From NCBI RefSeq assembly GCF_051401765.1, contig NW_027480593.1, positions 372,001 to 436,000 of the forward strand: a DNA stretch of 64,000 nt, written 5' to 3'. The translations under genes and the position numbers were made by a program. The stretch's first letter is position 1. Every line of letters begins with the position of its first letter. Source of the DNA: Calliopsis andreniformis (taxonomy: Eukaryota; Arthropoda; Insecta; Hymenoptera; Andrenidae). This document shows positions 12,409 through 26,100 of the stretch, one piece after another. A model generated the notes under the pieces. That model was not told the DNA's origin, made no database searches, and saw only the letters and a program-made list of their open reading frames with translations.

Positions 12409-13571
12409 TATTGAGGACTGAGTGTTGAGGATTGAGGATGGAGGATGAGGACTGAGGGTTGAGAATTGCGGTTTGAGGAATGAGGATTGAGGATTGAGGA
12501 TTGAGGATTGACGATTGAGGATTGCGGATTGAGGATTGAGGATTGAGGATTGATGATAGAGTATTGGGGATTGAGGATTGACGATTGAAGACTGAGGATT
12601 GAGGATTGAGGATTGAGGATTGAGGATTGGGGATTGAGTATCGAAGATTATGTATAGATGACTGAGGATTGTGGATTGAGGATTGTGGATTGAGGGTTGA
12701 GGATTGAGGTTTGAGGAATGAGGATTGAGGATTGAGGATTGAGGATTGAGGATTGAGGATTGGGAATTGAGTATCGAAGATTGAGTATTGATGACTGAGG
12801 ATTGAGGATTGATGATTGTGGGTTGAGGATTGAGGATTGAAGATTGAGTAATGAGGATTGAAGATTGAGGATTGAGGATTGAGGATTGAAGATTGAGGAC
12901 TGAGTGTTGAGGGTTGAGTGATGAGAATAGATGTTTGTGGATGGAGACTTGAAGATTGAAGATTGAGGATTGAGTATTGAAAACTGAGAATTCAGGATAT
13001 TCTATTGAGTATTGAGAATTGAGGATTGATGACTGAGTATTGAGGACCGAGGGTTGAGTGTTGTGTGTTGAATATTGAGGATTCAGGATTTCAGGATTGA
13101 GGGTTGGGGATTGAAGGTTGAGTATTGAGGATAGAAGATTGAGGATTGCGGATTGAGGATTGAGGATTGAGGATTGAGGATTGGTCAATGAAGATTGAGT
13201 GTTGAGGATTGAAGAATGAGGATTGAGGATGGAGGACGAGGACTGAGGGTTGAGGGTTGAGTGATGAGAATAGATGTTTGTGGATGGAGACCTGAAGATA
13301 GAACATTGAGGATTGAGTATTGAAGATTGAGTATTGAGGATTGAAGATTGAGGATTGCGGATTGAGGATTGAGGATTGAGGATTGAGGACTGAAGATTGA
13401 AGATTGAGTATTGAGGATTGAAGATTGAGGATTGAGGATTGTGGATTGAGTATTGAAGATGGAGTATTCATGACTGAGGATTGATGTTTGAGGATTGAGG
13501 GTTGAGGATTGAAGATTGAGGGTTAAGGATTGAGGATTGAGGATTGAGGATTGTGGATTGAGTATTGAAGA
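12409..13571. repeat. Heptamer tract, third copy of the 8.0-9.3 kb block
   Basis: About 12,510-13,440 repeats the core of the 8,036-9,270 block at an offset of 4,485 bp, with E at 12,988. After about 13,440 it switches to a different string (ATGGAGTATTCATGACTG at about 13,470), which is itself present twice within 120 bp (about 13,470 and 13,573). No gene is present. Confidence 0.85.
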
Positions 13572-15297
13572 TGGAGTATTCATGACTGAGGATGGAGGTT
13601 TGAGGATTGAGGGTTGAGGATTGAGGATTGAGGATTGTGGATTGAGGATTGGGAATCGAGGATTGAGTATTGGTGACTGAGGATTGAGGATTGAGGATTG
13701 AGAACTGGCAATTGAGGATTGAAGATTGAGTATTGGGGATTGAAGATTGAGGATTGAGGATTGAGGATTGAAGATTGAGGACTGAGTGTTGAGGGTTGAG
13801 TGATGAGAATAGATGTTTGTGCATGGAGACTTGAACATAGAAGAATGAGGATTGGCTATTGAAAACTGAGAATTCAGGATATTCTATTGAGTATTGAGAA
13901 TTGAGGATTGATATTTGAGTATTGAGGATTGGTGGTTGAGGGTTGTGTTTTGGATATTGAGGATTGAGGATTGAGGATTGAGGACTGAGGATTGAGGATT
14001 GAAGATTGAGTGTTGATGATTGATGATTGAGGATTGAGGATTGAGGGTTGAGGATTGAGGACGAGGACTGACGGTTGAGGATTGAGGTTTGAGGTTTGAG
14101 GATTGAAGGTTGAGTATTGAGGATTGAAGATTAAGGATTGAGGTTTGAGGATTGAAGATTGAGGACCGAGTGTTGAGGGCTGAGTCATGAGAATAGGTGT
14201 TTATGGATGGAGACTTGAAGATTGAAGAGTGAGGATTGCGTATTGAAAAATGAGAATTCAGGATATTCTATTGAGTATTGAGAATTGAGGATTGATGCTT
14301 GAGTATTGAGGATTGATGTTTGAGGGTTGTGTGTTGAATATTGAGGATTGAGGATTTTAGGACTGAGGACTGAGTATTGAAGATTGGGTATTGAGGATTG
14401 ATGATTGAGGATTGAAGAGTGAGTACTGAATCTTGAGGATTGAGTGTTGAGAATTGATGTTTGAGGATTGAGATTTGATTATTGAATATTGTGGATTGAG
14501 TACTGAAACATGAGAATTCAGGATATTCTATTGAGTATTGAGAATTGAGTATTGATGGTTGAGTATTGAGGATTGACGGTTGAGGGTTGTGCGTTGAGTA
14601 TTGAGGACTGAGGATTGAGGATTGAGGATTGAGGATTGAGGATTGAGGATTGAGGATTGAAGATTGAGTATTGAGGATTGAAGATTGAGGATTGAAGATT
14701 GAGGATTGAGGATTGAGGATTGAGGATTGAAGATTGAGGATTGGGGATTGAGGATTGACGGTTGAGGATTGAGTATAGAGGACTGAGAATTGAGGATTGA
14801 GGATTGAAGATTGTGTATTCAGGATTGAAGATTGAGGATAGAGGATTGAGGATTGAAGATTGAGGTCTGAGTGTTCAGGGTTGAGTGATGAGAATTGAGG
14901 TTTGAGGATTGAGATTTGATTATTGAATATTGTGGATTCAGTATTGGACCATGGGAATTCAGGATATTCTATTGAGTATTGAGTATTGAGAATTGAGGAT
15001 TGATGGTTGAGTATTGAGAATTGATGGTTGGGGGTTGTGTGTTGAATATTGAGGATTGAGGATTGAGGATTGAGGATTGAGGGTTGAGGATTGAAGATTG
15101 AGTATTGATGATTGAAGATTGAGGAATGAGGATTGAGGTTTGAGGATTGATGACGAGGACTGACGGTTGAGGATTGAGGTTTGAGGATTGAGGATTGTGG
15201 ACTGAGGATTGAGGATAGACGATTGAGCATTGAGTATTGAAGATTGAGGATTGGGGATTGAGGATCTAGGATTGGAGATTGGTTATTGAGGATTGAA
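13572..15297. repeat. 1.72-kb block, copy 2
   Basis: This is the partner of 10,690-12,408, with E anchors at 13,870, 14,254, 14,514 and 14,955. It differs by scattered substitutions and one additional heptamer near 15,061. It contains no gene. Confidence 0.9.
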
Positions 15298-16840
15298 GAT
15301 TGAGAATTGAGGATTGAGGATTGAGAATTGAGAATTGAGTATGAGGACTGAGTGTTGAGGATTGAGGATTGAGGAATGAGGATTGAGGATTGAGGATTGA
15401 GGATCGATCATTGAGGATTGTGGATTGAGTATTGAAGACGGAGTATTCATGACTGAGGATTGAGGTTTGAGGATTGAGGATTGAGGATTGAATATTGAGG
15501 ACTGAGTATTGAGGATTGAGGATGGAGGATGAGGACTGAGGGTTGAGAATTGCGGTTTGAGGAATGAGGATTGAGGATTGAGGATTGAGGATTGACGATT
15601 GAGGATTGCGGATTGAGGATTGAGGATTGAGGATTGATGATAGAGTATTGGGGATTGAGGATTGACGATTGAAGATTGAGGATTGAGGATTGAGGATTGA
15701 GGATTGAGGATTGGGGATTGAGTATCGAAGATTGTGTATTGATGACTGAGGATTGTGGATTGAGGATTGTGGATTGAGGGTTGAGGATTGAGGTTTGAGG
15801 AATGAGGATTGAGGATTGAGGATTGAGGATTGAGGATTGAGGATTGGGAATTGAGTATCGAAGATTGAGTATTGATGACTGAGGATTGAGGATTGAGGAT
15901 TGTGGGTTGAGGATTGAGGATTGAAGATTGAGTATTGAGGATTGAAGATTGAGGATTGAGGATTGAGGATTGAAGATTGAGGACTGAGTGTTGAGGGTTG
16001 AGTGATGAGAATAGATGTTTGTGGATGGAGACTTGAAGATTGAAGATTGAGGATTGGGTATTGAAAACTGAGAATTCAGGATATTCTATTGAGTATTGAG
16101 AATTGAGGATTGATGACTGAGTATTGAGGACTGAGGGTTGAGTGTTGTGTGTTGAATATTGAGGTTTCAGGATTTCAGGATTGAGGGTTGGGGATTGAAG
16201 GTTGAGTATTGAGGATAGAAGATTGAGGATTGCGGATTGAGGATTGAGGATTGAGGATTGAGGATTGGTGAATGAAGATTGAGTGTTGAGGATTGAAGAA
16301 TGAGGATTGAGGATGGAGGACGAGGACTGAGGGTTGAGGGTTGAGTGATGAGAATAGATGTTTGTGGATGGAGACCTGAAGATAGAACATTGAGGATTGA
16401 GTATTGAAGATTGAGTATTGAGGATTGAAGATTGAGGATTGCGGATTGAGGATTGAGGATTGAGGATTGAGGACTGAAGATTGAAGATTGAGTATTGAGG
16501 ATTGAAGATTGAGGATTGAGGATTGAGGATTGAGGATTGAGGGTTGAGGATTGACGATAGAGTATTGGGGATTGAGGATTGACGATTGAGGGTTGAGGAT
16601 TGAGGTTTGAAGGTTGAGGACTGAGTGTTGAGGGTTGAGTGATGAGAATTGATGTTTGTGGATTGAGATTTGAAGATTGAAGCTTGGGGATTGAGTACAG
16701 AAAACTGTGAATTGAACATACTCTATTGAGGATAGGGGATTGACAATTGATTGTTGCGGACTGAGGGATGAAGATTGAGGATTCAGGATTGAGGAGTCGG
16801 AATTGAGGTTTGAGGACTGAGGATTGAGGGTTGAGGATTG
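15298..16840. repeat. Second copy of the 8.0-9.3 kb block, with lead-in
   Basis: From about 15,605 this matches 8,036-9,270 (offset 7,569) and carries E at 16,072. The degenerate B at 16,709 corresponds to the one at 9,140 and shares its rare ACATACTC change, so the degeneration came before the duplication. The lead-in at 15,298-15,600 matches about 17,770-18,060. Divergence is low enough that a 478-residue - strand frame (15,283-16,719) stays open; this is not a gene. Confidence 0.87.
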
Positions 16841-18150
16841 AGGATTGAGGATTGAAGCTTGAGGATAGAGGTTTGATGATGGAAGATTGAAGAGTGAGTA
16901 CTGAATGTTGAGGATTGAGTGTTGAGAATTGATGTTTGAGGATTGAGATTTGATTATTGAATATTGTGGATTGAGTACTGAAACATGAGAATTCAGGATA
17001 TTCTATTGAGTATTGAGAATTGAGTATTGATGGTTGAGTATTGAGGATTGACGGTTGAGGGTTGTGCGTTGAGTATTGAGGACTGAGGATTGAGGATTGA
17101 GGATTGAGGATTGAGGATTGAGGATTGAAGATTGAGTATTGAGGATTGAAGATTGAGGATTGAAGATTGAGGATTGAGGATTGAGGATTGAGGATTGAAG
17201 ATTGAGGATTGGGGATTGAGGATTGACGGTTGAGGATTGAGTATAGAGGACTGAGAATTGAGGATTGAGGATTGAAGATTGTGTATTCAGGATTGAAGAT
17301 TGAGGATAGAGGATTGAGGATTGAAGATTGAGGTCTGAGTGTTCAGGGTTGAGTGATGAGAATTGAGGTTTGAGGATTGAGATTTGATTATTGAATATTG
17401 TGGATTGAGTATTGGACCATGGGAATTCAGGATATTCTATTGAGTATTGAGTATTGAGAATTGAGGATTGATGGTTGAGTATTGAGAATTGATGGTTGAG
17501 GGTTGTGTGTTGAATATTGAGGATTGAGGATTGAGGATTGAGGATTGAGGGTTGAGGATTGAAGATTGAGTATTGATGATTGAAGATTGAGGATTGAGGA
17601 TTGAGGTTTGAGGATTGATGACGAGGACTGACGGTTGAGGATTGAGGTTTGAGGATTGAGGATTGTGGACTGAGGATTGAGGATAGACGATTGAGCATTG
17701 AGTATTGAAGATTGAGGATTGGGGATTGAGGATCTAGGATTGGAGATTGATTATTGAGGATTGAAGATTGAGAATTGAGGATTGAGGATTGAGAATTGAG
17801 AATTGAGTATGAGGACTGAGTGTTGAGGATTGAGGATTGAGGAATGAGGATTGAGGATTGAGGATTGAGGATCGATCATTGAGGATTGTGGATTGAGTAT
17901 TGAAGATGGAGTATTCATGACTGAGGATTGAGGTTTGAGGATTGAGGATTGAGGATTGAAGATTGAGGACTGAGTATTGAGGATTGAGGATGGAGGATGA
18001 GGACTGAGGGTTGAGAATTGCGGTTTGAGGAATGAGGATTGAGGATTGAGGATTGAGGATTGATGATTGAGGATTGCGGATTGAGGATTGAACATTGAGG
18101 ATTGATGATAGAGTATTGGGGATTGAGGATTGACGATTGAGGATCGAGGA
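16841..18150. repeat. E-pair 434-bp block and following tract
   Basis: E anchors at 16,989 and 17,423 are 434 bp apart, one heptamer less than the 441-bp pairs at 9,476, 11,632 and 14,514. The B at 16,709 is exactly 280 bp before the first E. The tract after the GATCTAGG marker (17,731) to about 18,150 recurs at about 45,430-45,710. No gene is present. Confidence 0.87.
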
Positions 18151-19560
18151 TTGTGTTTTGAGGATTGAAGATTGAGGACTGAGTGTTGAGGGCTGAGAGA
18201 TGAGAATAGGTGTTTGTGGATGGAGACTTGAAGATTGAAGAGTGAGGATTGAGTATTGAAAACTGAGAATTCAGGATATTCTATTGAGTATTGAGAATTG
18301 AGGATTGATGGTTGAGTATTGAGGATGGATGTTTGATGGTTGTGTGTTGAATATTGCGGATTGAGGATTTTAGGATTGAGGATTGAGTATTGAAGATTGA
18401 GGACAGAGGATTGAGTATTGAGGATTGAGGATTGAAGATTGAGGGCTGAGTGTTGAGGGTTGAGTGATGAGTATTGATGTTTGTGGATTGAGATTTGAAG
18501 ATTGAAGGTTGGGGATTGAGTATGGTAAACTGTGAATTGAGGATATTCTATTGAGGATTGAGGATTGACAATTGATTTTTGCGGACTGAGGGATGAAGAT
18601 TGAGGATTCAGGATTGAGGATTCGGCAATGACGTTTGAGGACTGAAGATTGAGGGTTGAGGATTGAGGATTGAGGATTGACGCTTGAGGATAGAGGATTG
18701 ATGATGGAAGATTGAAGAGAAAGGACTGAGTGTTGAGGATTGAGTGTTGAGAATTGATGTTTGAGGATTGAGATTTGGTTATTGAATATTGTGGATTGAG
18801 TATTGAAACATGAGAATTCAGGATATTCTATTGAGTATTGAGAATTGAGTATTGATGGTTGAGTATTGAGGATTGACGGTTGAGGGTTGTGTGTTGAGTA
18901 TTGAGGACTGAGGATCGAGGATTGAGGATTGAGGATTGAGGATTGAGGATTGAAGGTTGAGTATTGTGTATTGAAGATTGAGGATTGAGGATTGAGGATT
19001 GAGGATTGAGGATTGAAGATTGAGGATTGGGGATTGAGGATTGACGAATGAGGATTGTGTATTGTGGTCTGAGAATTGAGGATTGAGGATTGAATATTGT
19101 GTATTGAGGATTGAAGATTGAGGATCGAGGATTGAGGATTGAAGATTGAGGACTGAGTGTTGAGGGTTGAGTGAAGAGAATTGATGTTTGTCGATTGAGA
19201 TTTGAAGATTGAAGAATGGTGATTGAGTATTGAAAACTGTGAATTGAGGATATTCTATTGAGGATTGAGGATTGACAATTGATTTTTGCGGACTGAGGGC
19301 TGAAGATTGAGGATTCAGGGTTGAGGATTCGGGATTGAGGTTTGAGGACTGAGAATTGAGGTTTGAGGATTGAGGACGGAGGATTGACTCTTGAGGATTG
19401 AGGACTGAGGATGGAGGATTGAAGAGAGAGGTCTGAGTGTTGAGGATTGAGTGTTGTGTATTGAGGTTTGAGGATTGAGATTTAATAATTGAATATTGTG
19501 GATTGAGTATTGAACCATGAGAATTCAGGATATTCTATTGAGTATTGAGTATTGAGAATT
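18151..19560. repeat. Five-anchor block, copy 2 (E-B-E-B-E)
   Basis: Anchors start at E 18,267, B 18,534, E 18,814, B 19,241 and E 19,521. Spacings of 267, 280, 427 and 280 bp are identical to those of the blocks starting at 2,984 and 45,823. The offset from copy 1 is 15,283 bp throughout, so there is no net insertion or deletion between the outer anchors. It contains no gene. Confidence 0.92.
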
Positions 19561-20260
19561 GAGGATTGATGGTTGAGTATTGAGAATTGATGGTTGAGGG
19601 TTGTGTGTTGAGTATTGAGGATTGAGGATTGAGGATTGAGGATTGAGGATTGAAGATTGAGTATTGATGATTGAAGATTGAAGATTGAGGATTGAGGGTT
19701 GAGGATTGATGACGAGGACTGACGGTTGAGGATTGAGGTTTGAGGATTGAGGATTGTGGACAGAGGATTGAGGATTGACGATTGAGCATTGAGTATTGAA
19801 GGTTGAGGACTGGGGATTGAGGATTGAAGGTTGAGGGTTAAGGATTGAGGATTGAGGATTGAGGATTGTGGATTGAGTATTGAAGATGGAGTATTCATGA
19901 CTGAGGATTGAGGTTTGAGGATTGAGGGTTGAGGATTGAGGATTGAGGATTGTGGATTGAGGATTGGGAATCGAGGATTGAGTATTGGTGACTGAGGATT
20001 GAGGATTGAGGATTGAGAACTGACAATTGAGGATTGAAGATTGAGTATTGGGGATTGAAGATTGAGGATTGAGGATTGAGGATTGAAGATTGAGGACTGA
20101 GTGTTGAGGGTTGAGTGCTGAGAATAGATGTTTGTGCATGGAGACTTGAACATAGAAGAATGAGGATTGGGTATTGAAAACTGAGAATTCAGGATATTCT
20201 ATTGAGTATCGAGAATTGAGCATTGATGGTTGAGTATTGAGGATTGGTGGTTGAGGGTTG
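19482..20260. repeat. Two-E block (19521/20185), copy 2
   Basis: E anchors at 19,521 and 20,185 repeat the 664-bp spacing of 5,761/6,425 at an offset of 13,760 bp. The E at 20,185 is the last one before a gap of 17.6 kb without any E anchor. As in copy 1, all three - strand frames are open through part of it. Confidence 0.9.
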
Positions 20261-23116
20261 TGTGTCGAATATTGAGGACTGAGGATTTTAGGATTGAGGA
20301 TTGAGGATTGAAGATTGAGTATGGAAGATTGAATATTGCGGATTGCGGATTGAGGATTGAGGTTTGAGGATTGAGGATCGCAGATAGAAATTGAGTACTG
20401 AGGATTGAAGATTGAGGATTTGGGATTGAGGATCTAGGATTGGAGATAGATTATTGAAGATTGAAGATTGAGAATTGAGGATTGAGGATGGACAATTGAG
20501 AATTGAATATGAGGACTGTGGGTTGAGGATTGAGGTTTGAGGAATGAGGATTGAGGATTGAGGATTGAGGATTGAGGATTGAGGATTGTGGATTGAGTAT
20601 TGAAGATTGAGGACTGGGGATTGAGGATTGAAGATTGACGATCGAGGATTGAAGATTGAGTATTGAGGATTGAAGATTGAGGATTGAGGGTTGAGGATTG
20701 AGGATTGAGGATTGAGGATTCAGGATTGAGGATTGAGGATTGAAGATTGAGGATTGAGGATTGATGATTAAAGATTGAGTGTTGAGGATTGAAGATTGAG
20801 GATTGATGATTGAGGATTGAGGATTTAGGATTGAGGATTGAGGATTGAGTATTGAAGGTTGAGGATTGATGATTGAGGGTTGAGGATGAGGATTGAGGAT
20901 TGAGTATTGAGGACTGAGGATTGAAGATTGAGGATTGAGGATTGAGGATTAAAGACTGAGTATTGAGGATTGAAGATTGAGAATTGGGGATTGAGGATTG
21001 AACATTGAGGACTGAGTGTTGAGTGTTGAGTGGTGAGAATTGATGTTTGTGGATAGAGATTTGAAGATTGCAGAATGAGTATTGTGTATTGAAAACTGTG
21101 AATTGAGGATATTCCATTGAGGATTGAGGATTGTAACCTGATTGTTGAGGACTGAGGGCTGAAGATTGAGGTTTCAGGGTTGAGGATTCAGAATTGAGGT
21201 TTGAGGACAGAGGATGGAGGATTGAGGATTGAAGATTGAGTATTGAGGATTGAAGATTGAGGATTGAGGATTGAGGATTGAGGATTGAGGATGAGGGCTG
21301 AGGGTTGAGGATTGAGGTTTAAGGACTGAGGACTGAGGATTCAGGATTGAGAATTGAGGATTGAGGATTGAGGATTGAAGATTGAGGATTGGGTATTGAG
21401 GATTGAAGAATGAGGATTGAGGATTGAGGATTGAGGATAGAGGATTGCAGATTGAGTATTGAGGATTGAAGATTGACGATTGAGGATTGTGGGTTGAAGA
21501 TTGAGTATTGAACATTGAGGACTGAGTGTTGAGGGTTCAGTGATGAGAATTGATGTTTGTGGATAGAGGTTTGAAGATTGCAGATTGAGTATTGAGTATT
21601 GAAAACTGTGAATTGAGGATATTCTATTGAGGATTGAGGATTGTCAACTGATTGCTGAGGACTGAGGCCTGAAGATTGAGGATTCAGGATTGAGGATTCA
21701 GAATTGAGGTTTGAAGACTGAGGATTGAGGATTGAAGAATGATCATTGAGGATTGAGGGTTGAGAATTGAGGATTGAGGATTGAGGAATGAGGATTGTGG
21801 ATCGGGTAATGAGGATTGAAGAATGAGGATTGAGAATTGAGGATTGAGGATTGAGGATTGAAGATTGAGTGTTGAGGATTGAAGATTGAGGATTGAGGAC
21901 TGAGGATTGAGGATTGAGTGTTGAGGATTGAGGATTGAGGATGAAAGATTGAGTATTGAGGATTGAAGATTGAGGATTGTGGATTGAAGATTGAGTATTG
22001 AGGATTGAAGATTGAGGATTGAGGATTGAGGGTTGGGGTTTGAGGACGATGACTGAGGGTTGAGGATTGAGGTTTGAGGACAGAGAATTGAGGATTGAGG
22101 ATTGAGAATTGATAATTGAGGATTGAGGATTGAAGATTTAGGATTGGGTATTGAGGATTGAGGATTGGGGATTGAGGATCTAGTATTGGAGATTGATTAT
22201 TTAGGATTGAAAATAGAGGGTTGAGGATTGAAAATTGAGGATTGAGAATTGAGAATTGAGGATGAGGACTGAGGTTTGAGGATTGAGGATTGAGGATTGA
22301 GGATTGAGTGTTGAAGATTCAGTATTGAGGATTGAAGATAGAGAATTGAGGATTGAGGATTTAACATTGAGGTCTGATGTGTTGAGGGTTGAGTGATGAG
22401 AATTGACGTTTGTGGATAGAGATATGCTGATTCGAAGATTGCAGATTGAGTATTGAGTATTGAAGACTGTGAATTGAGGATATAATATTGAGGATTGATG
22501 ATTGGCAACTGATTGTTGAGGACTGAGGGCTGAAGATTTAGGATTCAGTATTGAGGATTCAGAATTGAGGTTTGAGGACTGAGGATTGAGGATTGAAGAT
22601 TGAGTATTGAGGATTGAGGATTGAGGATTGAAGATTGAGGATTGGGTATTGAGGATTGAACATTGAGGATTGAGGATTGAGTATCGAGGATTGAGGATTG
22701 AGGATTGAAGATTGAATATTGATGATTGTAGATTGAGGATTGAGGATTGAGGATTGAGGATTGAAGATTGAATATTGATGATTGAAGGTTGAGGATTGAG
22801 GATTGAGGGTTGTCGATTGAGGACGAGGACTGAGGGTTGAGTATTGATGTTTGAGGTCTGAGGATTGAGGATTGAGGATTGAGAATTGAGGATTGAAGAT
22901 TGAGTATTGAGGATTGCAGGTTGAGGATTGAGGATTGAGGATTGAAGATTGAGGACTTAGTGTTGAGGGTTGAGTGATGGGAATTGATGTCTGTGGATTG
23001 AGATTTGAAGATTGAAGAATGGGGATTGAGTATTGAAAACTGTGAATTGAGGATATTCTATTGAGGATTGAGGATTGACAATTGATTGCTGAGGACTGAG
23101 GGCTAAAGATTGAGGA
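20261..23116. repeat. B-rich lead-in to the 4,064-bp array
   Basis: There is no E anchor here. B anchors start at 21,100, 21,610, 22,471 and 23,044. The B at 22,471 has changed to TATAATATT in its core. About 20,597-21,200 recurs at about 53,538-54,130 (offset 32,941), and about 22,561-23,060 recurs at about 54,131-54,630 (offset 31,570). GATCTAG markers lie at 20,431 and 22,177. No gene is visible; all - strand frames read the heptapeptide. Confidence 0.88.
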
Positions 23117-26100
23117 TTCAGGATTGAGGAATCGGGATTGAGGTTTAAGGACTGAGGATTGAGGATTGAAGATTGAGGATAGAGGATTGATGATTAAAGA
23201 TTGAGTGTTGAGGATTGTAGATTGAGGATTGATGATTGAGTATTGAGGATTTAGGATTGAGGATTGAGGATTGAGTATTGAAGGTTGAGGATTGATGATT
23301 GAGGGTTGAGGATGAGGATTGAGGATTGAGTTTTGAGGACTGAGGATTGAAGATTGAGGATTGAGGATTGAGGATTAAAGATTGAGTATTGAGGATTGAA
23401 GATTGAGAATTGAGGATTGAGGATTTAACATTGAGGTCTGAGTGTTGAGGGTTGAGTGATGAGAATTGACGTTTGTGGATAGAGATATGCAGATTCGAAG
23501 ATTGCAGATTGAGTATTGCGTATTGAAGATTGTGAATTGAGGGTATTCTATTGAGGATTGATTATTGGCAACTGATTGTTGAGGACTGAGGGCTGAAGAT
23601 TTAGGATTCAGGATTGAGGATTCAGAATTGAGGTTTGAGGACTGAGGATTGAGGATTGAAGATTGAGTATTGAGGATTGAGGACTGAGGATTGAGGATTG
23701 AGTATTGAGGATTGAGGATTGAGGATTGAAGATTGAGTATTGAGGATTGAAGATTGAGGATTGTGGATTGAAGATTGAGTATTGAGGATTGAATATTGAA
23801 TATTGATGATTGAAGATTGAGGATTGAGGACTGAGGGTTGTGGATTGAGGACGAGGACTGAGGGTTGATTATTGATGTTTGAGGTCAGAAGATTGAGGAT
23901 TGAGGATTGAGAATTGAGGATTGAGGATTGAGGATTGAAGATTGAGGATTGGGTATTGAGGATTGAAGAATGAGGACTGAGGATTTAGGATTGAGGATCG
24001 AGGATTGAAGATTGAGTATTGAGGATTGAATATTGAGGATTGAGGATTGAGGATTGAGGATTGAGGATTGAGGATGCAGGATTGAGGATTGAGGATTGAA
24101 GATTGAGGATTGAGGATTGATGATTAAAGATTGAGTGTTGAGGATTGAAGCCTAAGCATTGATGATTGAGGATTGAGGATTGAGGATTGAGGATTGAGGA
24201 TTGAGGATTGAGTATTGAAGGTTGAGGATTGAAGATTGAGGATTGAGGATTGAGGATTGAGGATTGAGGATTGTGGATTGAAGATTGAGTATTGAGGATT
24301 GAAGATTGAGGATTGAGAATTGAGGATTGAGAATTGACGATGAGGGCTGAGTGTTGAGGATTGAGGTTTGAGGACTGAGGACTGAGGATTGAGGATTGAG
24401 AATTGAGGATTGAGGATTGAGGATTGAGGATTGAGGATTGAAGATTGAGGATTGGGTATTGAGGATTGAACATTGAGGATTGAGGATTGAGTATCGAGGA
24501 TTGAGGATTGAGGATTGAAGATTGAATATTGATGATTGTAGATTGAGGATTGAGGATTGAAGATTGAGGATTGAGAACTGAGGATTGAGGATTGAGTATT
24601 GAGGATTGAGGATTGAGGATTGAAGATTGAGTATTGAGGTAGAAGATTGAGGATTGAGGACTGAGGATTGAGGATTGAGTATTGAGGATTGAGGATTGAG
24701 GATTGAAGATTCAGTATTGAGGATTGAAGATTGAGGATTGTGGATTGAAGATTGAGTATTGAGGATTGAAGATTGAGGATTGAGGATTGAGGATTGAGAA
24801 TTGCCGATGAGGGCTGCGGGTTGAGGGTTGAGGTTTGAGGACTGAGGACTGAGAATTGAGGATTGAGAATTGAGGATTGAGGATTGAGGATTGAGGGTTG
24901 AAGATTGAGGATTGGGTATTGAGGATTGAACATTGAGGATTGAGGATTGAGTATCGAGGATTGAGGATTGAGGATTGAAGATTGAATATTGATGATTGTA
25001 GATTGAGGATTGAGGATTGAAGATTGAAGATTGAGGACTGAGGATTCAGGATTGAGTATTGAGGATTGAGGATTGAGGATTGAAGATTGACTATTGAGGA
25101 TTGATGATTGAGGATTGTGGATTGAAGATTGAGTATTGAGGATTGAAGATTGAGGATTGAGAATTGAGGATTGAGAATTGACGATGAGGGCTGAGGGTTG
25201 AGGATTGAGATTTGAGGACTGAGGACTGAGGATTGAGGATTGAGAATTGAGGATTGAGGATTGAGGATTGAGGATTGAAGATTGAGGATTGGGTATTGAG
25301 GGTTGCACATTGAGGATTGAGGATTGAGTATCGAGGATTGAGGATTGAGGATTGAAGATTGAATATTGTTGATTGTAGATTGAGGATTGAGGATTGAGGG
25401 TTGTGGATTGAGGACGCGGACTGAGGGTTGAGTATTAATGTTTGAGGTCTGAGGAAAGAGGATTGAGGATTGAGAATTGAGGATTGAGGATTGAGGATTG
25501 AAGATTGAGGATTGGGTATTGAGGATTGAAGAATGAGGACTGAGGATTTAGGATTGAGGATTGAGTATTGACGACTGAGTATTGAGGATTGAAGATTGAG
25601 GATTGAGGATTGAGGATTGAGGATTGCGGATTGAGGATTGAGGATTGGGGATTGTGTATTGAAGATTGAGGATTGAGGATTGATGAGTAAAGATTGAATA
25701 TTGATGATTGAAGATTGAGGATTGGGGATTGAGGGTTGTGGATTGAGGAGGAGGACTGAGGGTTGAGTATTGATGTTTGAGGTTTGAGGATTGAGGATTG
25801 AGGATTGAGAATTGAGGATTGAAGATTGAGTATTGAGGATTGAAGGTTGAGTATTGAGGGTTGAGGATTGAAGATTGAGGACTTAGTGTTGAGGGTTGAG
25901 TGATGGGAATTGATGTTTGTGGATTGAGATTTGAAGATTTCAGATTGAGTATTGGGTATTGAAAACTGTGAATTGATGATATTCTACTGAGGATTGAGAA
26001 TTGACAACTGATTGTTGAGGACTGATGTATGAAGATTGAGGATTCAGGATTGAGGATTCAGGATTGAGGACGAGGACTGAGGGTTGAGTATTGATGTTTG

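Larger units (their letters stand above)
2984..20199. repeat. E anchor series, first domain (28 copies)
   Basis: Intact E anchors GAATTCAGGATATTC begin at 2984, 3531, 4238, 5761, 6425, 7146, 7496, 7880, 8503, 9476, 9917, 10463, 10988, 11372, 11632, 12073, 12988, 13870, 14254, 14514, 14955, 16072, 16989, 17423, 18267, 18814, 19521 and 20185. Nearly all end in TATTCT and continue with ATTGAGTATTGAG. Each has an EcoRI site and the dyad AGAAT/ATTCT with a 7-base gap. The anchor can be cut into heptamers in register (CTGAGAA, TTCAGGA, TATTCTA), so it is a diverged part of the same satellite. A protein-binding role is possible but untested. Confidence 0.93.

Noticed and set aside
15283..16719. A 478-residue open frame on the - strand, the longest in the window, and about 70 other long - strand frames
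   Set aside because: All are translations of a 7-base repeat, with the same heptapeptide in all three - strand frames. Frames overlap on one strand, copies repeat along the array, and ends coincide with variant anchors. No domain, signal peptide or consistent start context is present.
2984..20199. A CRISPR-like pattern of short boxes (E) with spacers between
   Set aside because: Spacers are hundreds of bases long, consist of the same heptamers and are shared between copies. No cas gene is present.
22460..22486. TTGAAG followed by TATAAT (22,481) resembling a bacterial promoter; also many TTGACA strings
   Set aside because: The gap is 15 bases and no gene follows. TTGA is part of the repeat unit, so -35-like hexamers occur by the hundred. 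The TATAAT comes from substitutions in a B anchor (TATTCT in the others).
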